Source: Deinococcus ficus
Lineage (GTDB): Bacteria; Deinococcota; Deinococci; Deinococcales; Deinococcaceae
NCBI RefSeq assembly: GCF_003444775.1
Contig: NZ_CP021081.1
Span: 1,104,001 to 1,168,000 of the forward strand
Length of the DNA: 64,000 bases
Direction: 5' to 3'
Shown: positions 13,299 through 22,546 of the stretch, one piece after another
Layout: each line of letters starts with the position of its first letter
Numbering within the stretch: the first letter of the stretch is position 1
Notes under the pieces: generated by a model
The model's input: the letters and a program-made list of their open reading frames with translations, nothing else
Databases searched by the model: none
What the model was told of the DNA's origin: nothing
Translations under genes and position numbers: made by a program

Positions 13299-14788
13299 CC
13301 CGCCCCGCCCCCCCGCCCCGCCCGGCCGACCGGGTCGGGTCGCGCCGCTACGCGCTGGCCCTGCTGCCCCTGGCCCTGCTGGGCCTGCTGCCCGCCTGGA
13401 TCGTGGTCCTGCTGTGCGGCCTGTACGCCCTGGGCGTCCGGAACCCCAGTTGGGAGCAGGCGCGGCTGCTGGGCAGCCTGCTGATCGTGGGGGCCGTACC
13501 ACTCCTGGCGCTGCGCTCGGCCGACTTTTCCGACGCTGGCGGCATCGCCCTGATCGTGGGTCTCTACGTGATCACGTCTCTGGCGGTGGCCCTCTTGCAC
13601 TGGTCGGCACACGAACTCGGTGAGGGCAAGACCCGCGGCCTGTGGCCGGTCCTCGCCCTGGGCCTGATCGCGCCGCAGCCCGGCCTGCTGCTCGCCCTGG
13701 CTGGGGGGCAGCTGGCCCGTCCGGGCCTGGACGGCCGCCGTGGGGAGAACACCCCCTGGTCCCCGCGCGTCTGGACCGGCCTGCTGGCCGCCGGGGCCGC
13801 CGTGCTCACCCTGGCCTTCGTGCTGCCGCGCGCGCCACTGAACCCGGCGGGCCTGTTCACCCAGCAGGCTGCCACGACAACCCAGGGGGGCATGCCTGCC
13901 GCGCCCGCCCCGGCCCAGCCGGACCCGGCCGCGGGCGACCCGGAACTGACGGACGGTGAGCGGCCCATCGAATTCCGGGTGAACGGCGCGGACGCCCGCC
14001 TGCCCATCGAACTGGGCGGGTCCCTGTTCATGCTCGCGTTCATCCTGGGCATGATCGCCCTGTGGCGCGGCAAAACCCTGCGGCGCCGGGGCCAGCGGCC
14101 CGGGGCGGCCGAGCTGGTCATGGCGGCCGGACTTCTGCTCACCGCGGTGCTCTGGTTCGCGGTGGCGGTATATCTGGGCGCGACCACAGGCCATGGAAGC
14201 GCCACCGGGCCGCCCAGGACCCTTCCCGAAGTCTTCCAGAAGGCCACCGACACCTTCCTCTCCGCCCGGGCGGGCCGCCAGCTGGACGTCACGCCCGTCG
14301 CCGTGACGCTGGCGTGGCTGCTGGTGGCCGTGACCCTGCTGCTCGTGCTGGCACTCGTTGCCTACCTGCTGTTCGTCCGCGCGGAAAGGGAAGAGGCGGC
14401 CCGCCGGGCGACCGAGACCGGGACCGCGCCCGCTCCGGCGCCGGCCAGCCCGCCTGCCCCCCGCCACCGCGTCCGGCTGGCCTACGCCCAGGCCGAGGGC
14501 CTCCTGGCCGGCACCGGCCGGTCCCGCGAACCCACCGAGTCCCCCGCGGCGTTCGCCGAGCGGCTCTCGGCCCTGGACCCCCACCTCGGCCCGGCGCTGG
14601 ACGTGCTGACCCGCGCGTATCTGCCGGTCCGGTACGGCGGTCACCTCACCGACGAGGACGCTGACGCCGCCGAGGCAGCCGTGCAGGACCTCCGTCGGCT
14701 GCTGCCCACCCTGCCCGCCCGGGTCCTGACCCCCTCGGAGCCGGCTGACCGCCGCTCTCCCTCCATTCCCCCTGAGGCCACCCCATGA
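13295..14788 (+). CDS. DUF4129 domain membrane protein
   Basis: A 497-residue integral membrane protein. About six hydrophobic segments occupy residues 18-175, followed by a Pro/Ala-rich extracytoplasmic stretch, further helices near 245-260, 275-300 and 335-365, and a C-terminal DUF4129-like domain (about 390-480, with the LTRAYLPVRYGG signature). In other bacteria this domain sits on transglutaminase-like membrane proteins encoded with MoxR and DUF58; here the transglutaminase domain is missing. GTG start, overlapped by the short upstream ORF; it overlaps the MoxR gene by 4 bases (ATGA). Confidence 0.8.
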   Translation: MTRPAPPPRPADRVGSRRYALALLPLALLGLLPAWIVVLLCGLYALGVRNPSWEQARLLGSLLIVGAVPLLALRSADFSDAGGIALIVGLYVITSLAVALLHWSAHELGEGKTRGLWPVLALGLIAPQPGLLLALAGGQLARPGLDGRRGENTPWSPRVWTGLLAAGAAVLTLAFVLPRAPLNPAGLFTQQAATTTQGGMPAAPAPAQPDPAAGDPELTDGERPIEFRVNGADARLPIELGGSLFMLAFILGMIALWRGKTLRRRGQRPGAAELVMAAGLLLTAVLWFAVAVYLGATTGHGSATGPPRTLPEVFQKATDTFLSARAGRQLDVTPVAVTLAWLLVAVTLLLVLALVAYLLFVRAEREEAARRATETGTAPAPAPASPPAPRHRVRLAYAQAEGLLAGTGRSREPTESPAAFAERLSALDPHLGPALDVLTRAYLPVRYGGHLTDEDADAAEAAVQDLRRLLPTLPARVLTPSEPADRRSPSIPPEATP

Positions 14789-15771
14789 CCTACACCGAAC
14801 TGACCGCCCCGTTCACCTCCGCCCCTGTCCTGCCGGCCCGCGTGCTGGAGAATGTCGCCCGCGTGCTGGTCGGGAAGGAGGGCGTGACTCGCCTCGCGCT
14901 GGCCGGCGTGCTGGCTTGCGGGCACATCCTGCTGGAGGACGCCCCGGGCACCGGGAAGACCATGCTGGCCCGCGCGCTGGCCCGTAGCCTGGGCCTGGAC
15001 TTCAAGCGCGTGCAGTTCACCCCGGACCTGCTGCCCGGTGACGTGACCGGCGTGAGCGTGTACCGCCCGGCGACCGGCATCTTCGAATTCGTGCCCGGCC
15101 CGATCTTCACCGGGGTGCTGCTGGCCGACGAGATCAACCGCGCCACCCCGAAGACGCAGTCGGCGCTCCTGGAGGCGATGGGGGAGGGGCAGGTCACGGA
15201 GTCCGGCGTGACGCACCTTCTGCCGCCGCCCTTCGTGGTGATCGCCACGCAGAACCCCGTGGAGCACGAGGGCACCTACCGCCTGCCGGAAGCGCAGCTG
15301 GACCGTTTCCTGCTGCGCCTGTCGGTGGGCTACCCCACGCTGGACGAGGAGGTGCGGCTGCTGGACCGCCTGCAAACTGTGCATCCCATTCACGCGCTGG
15401 AGAGCGTGGTCACCCCGGCCGACCTGCTGGACGCGCAGCGGCAGGTGCGGGACGTGCACGTGTCCGCGGACCTGCGCCGGTACATTGCGGCCCTGGTCGC
15501 CCGGACCCGCCAGCACCCGATGGTCGCGCTGGGCGGCGGGCCGCGCGCCAGCCTGGCGCTTCAGGGGGTCGCGCAGGCGCTGGCCTTCCAGGCGGGCCGC
15601 TCGTTCGTGCTGCCGGACGACGTGCAGGAAGCCGCGCCGGGCGTGCTCGCGCACCGCCTGAGCCTGCGGATCGAGGCGCGGCTTCAGGGCCAGGGGGACG
15701 CGCAGGTCGTGGAGGAGGTCCTGGCGGCCGAACCGGTGCCGGTCGAGCAGGCGGCCGGCCCGCGCCCATGA
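14785..15771 (+). CDS. MoxR family AAA+ ATPase
   Basis: A 328-residue MoxR chaperone-like ATPase. Walker A is EDAPGTGKTMLAR, Walker B GVLLADEINRA, sensor IATQNPVEHEGTYRLPEAQ, and the lid region is normal. MoxR proteins work with DUF58/VWA partners in maturation of protein complexes and envelope stress. Linked by ATGA overlaps to the DUF4129 gene before and the DUF58 gene after, so all three are one translationally coupled operon. Confidence 0.95.
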   Translation: MTYTELTAPFTSAPVLPARVLENVARVLVGKEGVTRLALAGVLACGHILLEDAPGTGKTMLARALARSLGLDFKRVQFTPDLLPGDVTGVSVYRPATGIFEFVPGPIFTGVLLADEINRATPKTQSALLEAMGEGQVTESGVTHLLPPPFVVIATQNPVEHEGTYRLPEAQLDRFLLRLSVGYPTLDEEVRLLDRLQTVHPIHALESVVTPADLLDAQRQVRDVHVSADLRRYIAALVARTRQHPMVALGGGPRASLALQGVAQALAFQAGRSFVLPDDVQEAAPGVLAHRLSLRIEARLQGQGDAQVVEEVLAAEPVPVEQAAGPRP

Positions 15772-16892
15772 GCTGGGCTGCCTCCGCGCTGCTGTGGCTG
15801 GGCGTGCTGGCCCTGCTGGTGGGCGCGGTGTGGGCCGCGTACCGCCGGCCACCCCGCGTCATGCTGGACCGGAGCGTGCCGCCCAACGGCTTCCAGGGCG
15901 CTCGCCTGCCACTGCGTGTGCACGTCACGCTGCGCAGCGTCCTGCCGGTGCGGTACGTGCTGGAGGACCCGCCGCCGCGCAGTGTGGTCGCCGATCAGGC
16001 CGTGACGTTCGCCGGCGCGGCCGTGGGGCAGGGCGAGTTCATGCACGAGACGGCCGTGCTCCTGAACCGCCGCGGCGAGTACGACTGGCCGGACGCGACG
16101 CTGCACTGGGCCGATCCGTTCGGGCTGTTCTGGCGCAGCGTGCGTCTGCCGGTCCGCACGCACCTGACCGTGTTCCCCGGCTCGCACGGCCTGATCCTGC
16201 CGGACCTGCTGCGCCCCCTGCTGTCCGAGGGCACGCCCACCCGCCGCATGGGCCTGGACGACCCGATCAGCCTGCGCGGCGCCCGCGAGTACCAGCCCGG
16301 GGACCCGCCGGGCCGCGTGCACTGGCGCCTGAGCGCCCGCACCGGCACCCTGACGGTGCGGGAACTGGAGCGCATGGCGGCCAGCAGCGTGACCGTGTAC
16401 GTGGACACCACCCACGGCAGCGACGTGTACGTGGACAGCGCCGCGCGGCTGGCGTCCAGCCTGCTGCGCACGGCTGCCGAGGCGGGCCTGCCGGTCAGTG
16501 CGGCCTCCAACGCCGGGATCACGCCCTCCGGCACGGCCGCAGACGCGCAGCACGCGGCCCTGGCGCACCTGGGCGGCCTGACTCCCAGGGACGAGCCGCC
16601 TGTGATTCCGCCCACGCGCGGCGGGGGGAACCTGATCATCCTCACGCACCGGCCCACGCCGGACCTGATCCGCCAGGCGATGCTGGCCCGCGCGACCGCC
16701 AGCCGCGTGAGCATCGTGGCGATCCCCGAGGGATTCTACCTGGAGCCCGGCGAGAACCCCCGCCGGCAGCACGTGGGCCTGCCCGACAGCATCCGCGAAC
16801 TGGAACGGCAGGCGTCCGCGCTGGCGGGAACGGGCGTGCTGGTGTTCATCCTGCGCGGCAACCAGAGCGTGCTTCAGCTCGGCGCGGCGTAA
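15768..16892 (+). CDS. DUF58 domain protein
   Basis: A 374-residue protein. A single N-terminal hydrophobic segment (about residues 3-25) is followed by an Ig-like region and the DUF58 core: GLDDPISLRGAREYQPGDPP followed by RVHWRLSARTG, then a diverged VWA-like domain (VTVYVDTT). The usual partner of MoxR, it is probably membrane-tethered, with the VWA-like part serving in protein-protein contacts. Last gene of the operon; a short hairpin follows. Confidence 0.92.
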   Translation: MSWAASALLWLGVLALLVGAVWAAYRRPPRVMLDRSVPPNGFQGARLPLRVHVTLRSVLPVRYVLEDPPPRSVVADQAVTFAGAAVGQGEFMHETAVLLNRRGEYDWPDATLHWADPFGLFWRSVRLPVRTHLTVFPGSHGLILPDLLRPLLSEGTPTRRMGLDDPISLRGAREYQPGDPPGRVHWRLSARTGTLTVRELERMAASSVTVYVDTTHGSDVYVDSAARLASSLLRTAAEAGLPVSAASNAGITPSGTAADAQHAALAHLGGLTPRDEPPVIPPTRGGGNLIILTHRPTPDLIRQAMLARATASRVSIVAIPEGFYLEPGENPRRQHVGLPDSIRELERQASALAGTGVLVFILRGNQSVLQLGAA

Positions 16893-16896
16893 GGGC

Positions 16897-16926
16897 AGGG
16901 CGGAGGGCATTCGGTTCCGCCGCCCT
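16897..16926. terminator. Weak hairpin between convergent genes
   Basis: AGGGCGG (16897-16903) pairs with CCGCCCT (16920-16926) between the DUF58 and ArsC-fold genes; no clear U-tract. Confidence 0.4.
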
Positions 16927-16945
16927 CGCTCGTCCTGGGTGCCGC

Positions 16946-17308
16946 TCAGCCTTCGAGCATGGCCTTCCAGCCGTCCGGGTCCTCGCCCACGCTCAGGTAC
17001 TTGCCGCTGCGCACCAGCGGCAGCACCAGCAGTTCCGGCGTCTCGATCATCCGGGCGATCACGCCCTCCTCGGTGGTGCGCAGGTACGCGAGGTTGCTCT
17101 GCTCGTACGCCTTCCCGCCGGTGTCCAGCAGGGCATTCACGCCGAACTTCTGCACGAAGCGCGCCAGTTCCCCCCTTGCGATGGGCCGCTCCTTGAGGTC
17201 CACGAAGTGAATCTTCACCTTGCGTTCCTTGAAGAAGCGCTCGGCGGCGCGCGTGGCCGCACTTTTCTTCACGCCGAACACCTGAACCTGCACGCTGGGG
17301 GCACTCAT
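16946..17308 (-). CDS. ArsC/Spx-fold protein lacking the catalytic cysteine
   Basis: A 120-residue protein of the ArsC/Spx/MgsR thioredoxin-like family (VFGVKKSAATRAAERFF, FVDLKERPIARGEL, LPLVRSGKYLSVG). Family members carry Cys in the first loop (CxxC in Spx, Cx5R in ArsC); this protein has KKSAAT there and no cysteine anywhere in its sequence. It therefore cannot be an arsenate reductase and would have to act, Spx-like, by binding a partner, or have another role. ATG 17308 with TACACT 7 bases upstream (leaderless). Divergent from polA. Confidence 0.85.
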   Translation of the reverse strand: MSAPSVQVQVFGVKKSAATRAAERFFKERKVKIHFVDLKERPIARGELARFVQKFGVNALLDTGGKAYEQSNLAYLRTTEEGVIARMIETPELLVLPLVRSGKYLSVGEDPDGWKAMLEG

Positions 17309-17371
17309 GGCCGGGAGTGTAGCGCCGGGTCCGCCCGGGGGCGGGGGGAGCCGCACCGTAGAATTGCCCCT

Positions 17372-20182
17372 ATGACTGCCGCTTCCCCCTCGACCGGACC
17401 TGATACGCCCAGGCCCGACACCCTGGTCCTGATCGACGGGCACGCCCTGGCCTTCCGTTCCTACTTCGCGCTGCCGCCCCTGACGAACAGCCAGGGCGAG
17501 GCGACGAACGCCATCCTAGGGTTCATGCGCCTGACGCTGCGGCTGTGCAAGCAGCGCGGCAACCAGGTGATCGTGGTGTTCGATCCGCCCGTGAAGACCT
17601 TCCGGCACGAGCAGTACGACGGGTACAAGTCCGGCCGCGCCGAGACGCCCGCCGACCTGCCCACCCAGATCAACCGCATCCGGGAGATCGTGGACGCCAT
17701 GGGCCTGCCCCGCCTTGAAGTCAACGGGTACGAGGCGGACGACGTGATCGCCTCCCTGACCCGCAAGGCCGAGGGAAGCGGCATGCAGGTCCGCATCCTG
17801 ACCAGTGACCGCGACGCCTACCAGCTGCTGGACGAGCACGTCAAGGTGATCACCAACGACTTCACGCTGATGGGCCCCGAGCAGGTGGTCGAGAAGTACG
17901 GCGTGACCGTGCGCCAGTGGGTGGACTACCGCGCCCTGACCGGGGACGCCAGCGACAACATTCCCGGCGCGAAGGGCATCGGCCCGAAAACCGCCGCGAA
18001 ACTCCTGCAGGAGTACGGCACCCTGGAGGGCATCTACGAGGCCGCGAAGGCCGGCACCCTGAAACCCGACGGCGTGCGCCAGAAACTGCTGGACTCCGAG
18101 GAAGCCGTGCAGTTCAGCCACGAACTGTCGTGCATGGTCACGGACCTGCCGCTGGACGTGGAACTCGGCGTGGGCCGCCTGCCGGGTGACCCGCAGCGCC
18201 TGGGGCAGCTGCTGACCGAACTCGAACTGCACAGCGTGCAGCGCGACATCCTGACCCTGAACGCCCGCGCCGCGGCCGACGCGGCCGGCCTGCCGGACGC
18301 CGTGCTGGACGCCACGCACCGCGCCGCCCCGGCCGACGAGCAGGCCACCCAGCCCGCCGCCGCGCTGCCGCAGGCCACGGCCGCCGAGTGGCGCACGCCC
18401 CGGCAGGGCGTGGTGTGGGGGTACGTGCTCTCCCGTGAGGACGACCTGACCGCCTCCCTCACCGCCGCCGCGACCTTCGAGGCGGAAGGGGAGGGCGGCG
18501 TGGTCCGCGTGGCCCCGACCGTCACCCCGAAGGAGCGGCAGGCGCGGGAAGCGGCCGCCCCGGCGGGGCTGTTCGACGGCATGCTGGACCCTGACCGGGC
18601 CGCGCCGCCCACCAAGGCGCAGCTCAAGGCGCAGGAGAAGGCCCGGAAGGACGCCGAGAAGGCCGCTGCGAAGCTCGCCGCGCAGTACCCGGACACCGTG
18701 GACGACGCGGAGTTCATCGGGCAGCGCACCGTGACGGCCGCCGGCGCCAAGGCCCTGGCCGCGCACCTCAGCGTCCGCGGGCTGAAGGTGGACCCCGGGG
18801 ACGACCCCCTGCTGCACGCGTACCTGCTGGACCCGGCCAACATGAACATGAGCGTGGTCACGCAGCGGTACCTGGGCCAGCCCTGGCCGGAGGACGCCGG
18901 CACGCGCGCCGCGATCACCGCGCACCTGCTGCACGACCTGCCGCCCCGCCTGGACGACGCCCGCCGCACCCTGTACGCGGACATGGAACTCCCGCTGTCC
19001 ACCGTGCTCAAGCGCATGGAGGTGCGCGGGGTGAAGCTGGACCGCGACTACATCCAGACCCTTGCTATTCAGGCCGGCGTGAAGCTCGGCGAGCTGGAAA
19101 AACGCATTCACGAACTGGCCGGCCGGGAGTTCAGCGTCCGCAGCCCGCAGCAGCTCGAAACCGTGCTGTACGACGAACTGGGCCTCGCCAGCGGCAAGAA
19201 GACCAAACTCACCGGCAAGCGCAGCACCGCCGTCGCCGCCCTGGAACCCCTGCGGGACGAGCACCCGGTCATCCCGCTGATCCTGGAGTACCGCGAGCTG
19301 GACAAGCTGCGCGGCACGTACCTGGACCCCCTCCCTAACCTCGTGAACCCCCGCACCGGCCGACTGCACACCACCTTCAACCAGACGACCGCCGCCACCG
19401 GCCGCCTGAGCAGCCTGAACCCGAACCTGCAGAACATCCCCATCCGCAGCGAGCAGGGCCGCGAGATCCGCAAGGGCTTCATCGCCGAGGACGGGTACTG
19501 CCTGATCAGCGCCGACTACTCGCAGATCGAACTGCGGCTGCTGGCGCACATCGCCGAGGACCCCCTGATGCGCCAGGCCTTCCAGGAGGGCGCCGACATT
19601 CACCGCCGCACCGCCGCGCAGGTGCTCGGCATGAGCGAGGCGGACGTCGGCCCGGACCAGCGCCGCGCCGCGAAGACCGTGAACTTCGGCGTGCTGTACG
19701 GCATGAGCGCCCACCGCCTCAGCCGCGACCTGGGCATCCCGTACGCCGACGCGGCCGGGTTCATCGAGACGTACTTCAGCACCTACCCCGGCATCCGCCG
19801 CTACATCGACCGGACCCTGGAGTTCGGGCGCAAGCAGGGGTACGTGGAAACGCTGTACGGCCGGCGCCGGTACGTGCCGGAACTCACCGCCACCAACCGC
19901 ACCCTGCGGGAGGCCGGGGAGCGCCTCGCGTACAACATGCCCATCCAGGGCACCGCGGCTGACATCATCAAGTACGCCATGATCCGCCTGGACCGCGAAC
20001 TGGAACCGCTGGGCGGCCGGCTGCTGCTGCAGGTGCACGACGAACTGCTGATCGAGGCGCCCACCGCGCAGGCCGAGCAGATCGCCGCCGTGACCCGCGA
20101 GGTGATGGAGCACACCGTGCAGCTCAGCGTGCCGCTCGCGGTGGAGGTCGGCACCGGCCCCAACTGGTTCGACACGAAGTAA
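17372..20182 (+). CDS. polA: DNA polymerase I
   Basis: A 936-residue family A polymerase for repair and Okazaki-fragment processing. The N-terminal 5' nuclease (about 1-290) has LVLIDGHALAFRSYFALPP, YEADDVIASL and GDASDNIPGAKGIGPKTA. The middle domain (about 340-530) lacks the DxE exonuclease motif and carries a Lys/Glu/Ala-rich charged insertion near 410-445, so proofreading is probably absent. The C-terminal polymerase has motif A DYSQIELRLL, motif B RRAAKTVNFGVLYGM and motif C QVHDELL. ATG 17372 with TAGAAT 7 bases upstream; the frame is open far upstream, but that is DUF58 territory. Confidence 0.97.
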   Translation: MTAASPSTGPDTPRPDTLVLIDGHALAFRSYFALPPLTNSQGEATNAILGFMRLTLRLCKQRGNQVIVVFDPPVKTFRHEQYDGYKSGRAETPADLPTQINRIREIVDAMGLPRLEVNGYEADDVIASLTRKAEGSGMQVRILTSDRDAYQLLDEHVKVITNDFTLMGPEQVVEKYGVTVRQWVDYRALTGDASDNIPGAKGIGPKTAAKLLQEYGTLEGIYEAAKAGTLKPDGVRQKLLDSEEAVQFSHELSCMVTDLPLDVELGVGRLPGDPQRLGQLLTELELHSVQRDILTLNARAAADAAGLPDAVLDATHRAAPADEQATQPAAALPQATAAEWRTPRQGVVWGYVLSREDDLTASLTAAATFEAEGEGGVVRVAPTVTPKERQAREAAAPAGLFDGMLDPDRAAPPTKAQLKAQEKARKDAEKAAAKLAAQYPDTVDDAEFIGQRTVTAAGAKALAAHLSVRGLKVDPGDDPLLHAYLLDPANMNMSVVTQRYLGQPWPEDAGTRAAITAHLLHDLPPRLDDARRTLYADMELPLSTVLKRMEVRGVKLDRDYIQTLAIQAGVKLGELEKRIHELAGREFSVRSPQQLETVLYDELGLASGKKTKLTGKRSTAVAALEPLRDEHPVIPLILEYRELDKLRGTYLDPLPNLVNPRTGRLHTTFNQTTAATGRLSSLNPNLQNIPIRSEQGREIRKGFIAEDGYCLISADYSQIELRLLAHIAEDPLMRQAFQEGADIHRRTAAQVLGMSEADVGPDQRRAAKTVNFGVLYGMSAHRLSRDLGIPYADAAGFIETYFSTYPGIRRYIDRTLEFGRKQGYVETLYGRRRYVPELTATNRTLREAGERLAYNMPIQGTAADIIKYAMIRLDRELEPLGGRLLLQVHDELLIEAPTAQAEQIAAVTREVMEHTVQLSVPLAVEVGTGPNWFDTK

Positions 20183-20195
20183 GGAGGCCCCTCCC

Positions 20196-21203
20196 TTGAC
20201 CCGGTCCGCGCCCCGCACCACGGAGTCCGCCCTGGCGACGATGTTCGTCCTGACCATCCTGTACCAGGCGTACTTCGTGTGGCTGGACTTCCGGATCGAC
20301 AAGCCGATCAACGCCTGGCTGAACGTGGGCGGCATCGTGTTCATGAGCGGCCTGCTGATCAGTCTGCGGTTGCGGCGGCTGCGGATGAGCCGGGCGGCGT
20401 ACTACACGGTGCCGTTCGTGGCGTTCTGGCAGGCGGTGTTCCTGCTGATGGGGCTCGCGTCGCCTGCGGCCACGCCCATCACCACCTACACCACGCACGT
20501 GATCACGGTGCTCATCGCGTTCGCGTTCATGCCGCTGCGGCTGGCAGGCGTGCTGACGGCCGTGTACTGGGCGGCGCTGGCCGCCGTGACGCTCACGCGC
20601 AGCGCCGTGGACCTCTCCACGTTCGGGGACGTGGCCTACATCACCCTGCTGGCCGGGTTCCTGGGCACGCACGGCCGGCAGCTGTACGAGGAACGCCGCC
20701 GCGCGGAGACGCTGGAGGACCTCGCGCACCTGGACGTGCTGACCGAACTGCCGAACCGCCGCGCCATGCTCCTCGCGCTGCGGGCCCGGGAGGGCGCCGC
20801 CCCCGGCGCCGAGGACCCCAAGCCCGACATCCTGGTGCTGCTGGACATCGACCATTTCAAGGCCGTGAACGACGGGCACGGGCACGAGACGGGCGACGCG
20901 GTGCTGCGGCACGTGGCGGGACTGTTGCGGGCCGGCACCCGGCACCGCGACGTGCTGTGCCGCTGGGGCGGCGAAGAATACCTGCTGCTGCTCGTCGAGA
21001 CGTCCCTGGACGAGGCGACCTTCATCGTGGAGCGCCTGCTGGCCGACGTGCGGCACGCCCGGCCGATGGGCCTGCCCCCGGTGACCCTGAGCGCCGGGCT
21101 GTCCGTGTGGCTCCCCCCGCAGACGGCCGAGGCCGCCATCGCCCATGCGGACGCCCGCCTGTACGAAGCCAAGCGGGCGGGCCGGGACCGCTGGGCGGCC
21201 TGA
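20196..21203 (+). CDS. Membrane-bound diguanylate cyclase (GGDEF)
   Basis: A 335-residue protein with about five transmembrane helices (residues ~10-165) and a C-terminal GGDEF domain (about 175-330). The active site reads RWGGEEY, a functional GGEEF variant, and the inhibitory I-site RxxD (RHRD) lies exactly five residues before it, so feedback-controlled c-di-GMP synthesis is expected. The start is TTG with AAGGAGG overlapping the polA stop codon, so it is probably co-transcribed with polA. Convergent with hemY. Confidence 0.93.
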   Translation: MTRSAPRTTESALATMFVLTILYQAYFVWLDFRIDKPINAWLNVGGIVFMSGLLISLRLRRLRMSRAAYYTVPFVAFWQAVFLLMGLASPAATPITTYTTHVITVLIAFAFMPLRLAGVLTAVYWAALAAVTLTRSAVDLSTFGDVAYITLLAGFLGTHGRQLYEERRRAETLEDLAHLDVLTELPNRRAMLLALRAREGAAPGAEDPKPDILVLLDIDHFKAVNDGHGHETGDAVLRHVAGLLRAGTRHRDVLCRWGGEEYLLLLVETSLDEATFIVERLLADVRHARPMGLPPVTLSAGLSVWLPPQTAEAAIAHADARLYEAKRAGRDRWAA

Positions 21204-21215
21204 ACCGGGCGGGGG

Positions 21216-22544
21216 TCAGAGGGCCGCGAGCACCTCTCGGGCCGCGGTCCGGCCGGCATTCACGCAGTCCGGCACGCCCACCCCGGTGAAACTGCACCCC
21301 ACGGCCCGCACGGTGGCCGGCAGGCTGGCCTGCATCCCGGCCACGCGGCCCAGGTGCCCCAGCTCGTAGGCGGGGTTCTTGCCGCGCCAGTCGCCGTAAT
21401 GGTAGTGCAGCGGCTCGCCCTGCACGTTCAGGAATTCGTGCAGGTACAGCTGAGCGAGTTTCCGGGCCACGCCCGGCTCGGTGGCCTTGAAGAACACCCG
21501 CATCAGCACGTGGCCTTCCGGCGCGCGGCCGGCGAGTTTGCTGCTGTGCACCGTGATCGCGGTCATGGGCAGCCCCTCGGACGGCGCGACCAGCAGCCCG
21601 TGCGTGTTCAGGTCGAAGTCCACCTGATCGGCGCGGTACGCGAAGGTCACGGCGGCACTGCTGTTCGCGCGGAACTGCGCCATGCGGCGCGCCGCGTCCG
21701 GGAAGGACCCGTTGAACATCGGCGCGGCGTACCACGCGGGCACCGCGGAGATCACCGCGCGCCCCCGCAACTCCTCGCCGCTGCCCAGCCGCACCCCGCC
21801 GTCCAGCACACGACTGACCGGCGTGTTCAGCCGAACGTCCCCGGTCAGCCGCGCGGCCACCGCGTCCGGCAGGGCCCGCATCCCCCCCCGGAACGACGTG
21901 AAGATGGGCCCGGTCGCGCGGGGCGTGGCGCGGCTCCCGGCGATCAGGCTGCCGTACCGGCGTTCCATCGCCAGGAACTGCGGGAAGGACGCCTGCATGC
22001 TCAGTTCCTCCGGGTTCGCCACGTAGATCCCGGCGGCCATCGGCACGATGAAGTCCAGCGCCTCCTCCCCGAACCGCCGGCGCATGAAGCCCGCCAGCGA
22101 CTCGTCCTGCCCGTCGTCGGGTTTCGGCGGGACGTTCACCTCCTGCAGGAAGCGTTCCGTGCCGGCGGGGGAGAGGATGCCGCTTTGCCGGAAGGACTCG
22201 TCGTCCATCGGCACGAACATCTTCAGGTTGGGCGGGAAGTCCAGCAGCCGCCGTCCCCGCAGGAAGTACAGGCGCCGGGACTCGGTGCGCGGGTGGATCT
22301 CCTCGGCTTCCAGGCCGACCTCGCGGGCCAGCTGCAGCGCGTGCGGCTTGCCGTTGATGAACGCGTCCGCGGCCCGCTCGATCAGGAAACCGTCCTCGGT
22401 GAGCTCACTGTGCACCTTGCCGCCCAGGTAGTCGCCGGCCTCCAGCAGGACGTACGGCACGCCCTGCTGCTGCAGCTCCCACGCGGCGCTCAGGCCGGTC
22501 ATGCCGCCGCCGACCACGATGACGGGCAGGTCAGCCCCCGGCAT
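21216..22544 (-). CDS. hemY: Protoporphyrinogen/coproporphyrinogen oxidase
   Basis: A 442-residue FAD oxidase of the HemY type. The N-terminal dinucleotide-binding motif is VVGGGMTGLSAAWELQ with a matching EAGDYLGGK; a hydrophobic VPMAAGIYVANPEEL lies mid-protein. It oxidises a porphyrinogen to a porphyrin. Gene order hemE-hemH-hemY is that of Gram-positive heme operons, where HemY acts on coproporphyrinogen; that pathway is inferred for this organism. ATG 22544 starts 2 bases after the hemH stop. Confidence 0.93.
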   Translation of the reverse strand: MPGADLPVIVVGGGMTGLSAAWELQQQGVPYVLLEAGDYLGGKVHSELTEDGFLIERAADAFINGKPHALQLAREVGLEAEEIHPRTESRRLYFLRGRRLLDFPPNLKMFVPMDDESFRQSGILSPAGTERFLQEVNVPPKPDDGQDESLAGFMRRRFGEEALDFIVPMAAGIYVANPEELSMQASFPQFLAMERRYGSLIAGSRATPRATGPIFTSFRGGMRALPDAVAARLTGDVRLNTPVSRVLDGGVRLGSGEELRGRAVISAVPAWYAAPMFNGSFPDAARRMAQFRANSSAAVTFAYRADQVDFDLNTHGLLVAPSEGLPMTAITVHSSKLAGRAPEGHVLMRVFFKATEPGVARKLAQLYLHEFLNVQGEPLHYHYGDWRGKNPAYELGHLGRVAGMQASLPATVRAVGCSFTGVGVPDCVNAGRTAAREVLAAL

Positions 22545-22546
22545 TC

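Noticed and set aside
15794..17371. 526-codon open extension in frame with polA
   Set aside because: It lies over the DUF58 gene and the opposite-strand ArsC-fold gene, has an Arg/Pro-rich shadow composition, and polA homology begins at 17372.
17516..20344. Very long minus-strand frame opposite polA
   Set aside because: Shadow of polA; no recognisable domain.
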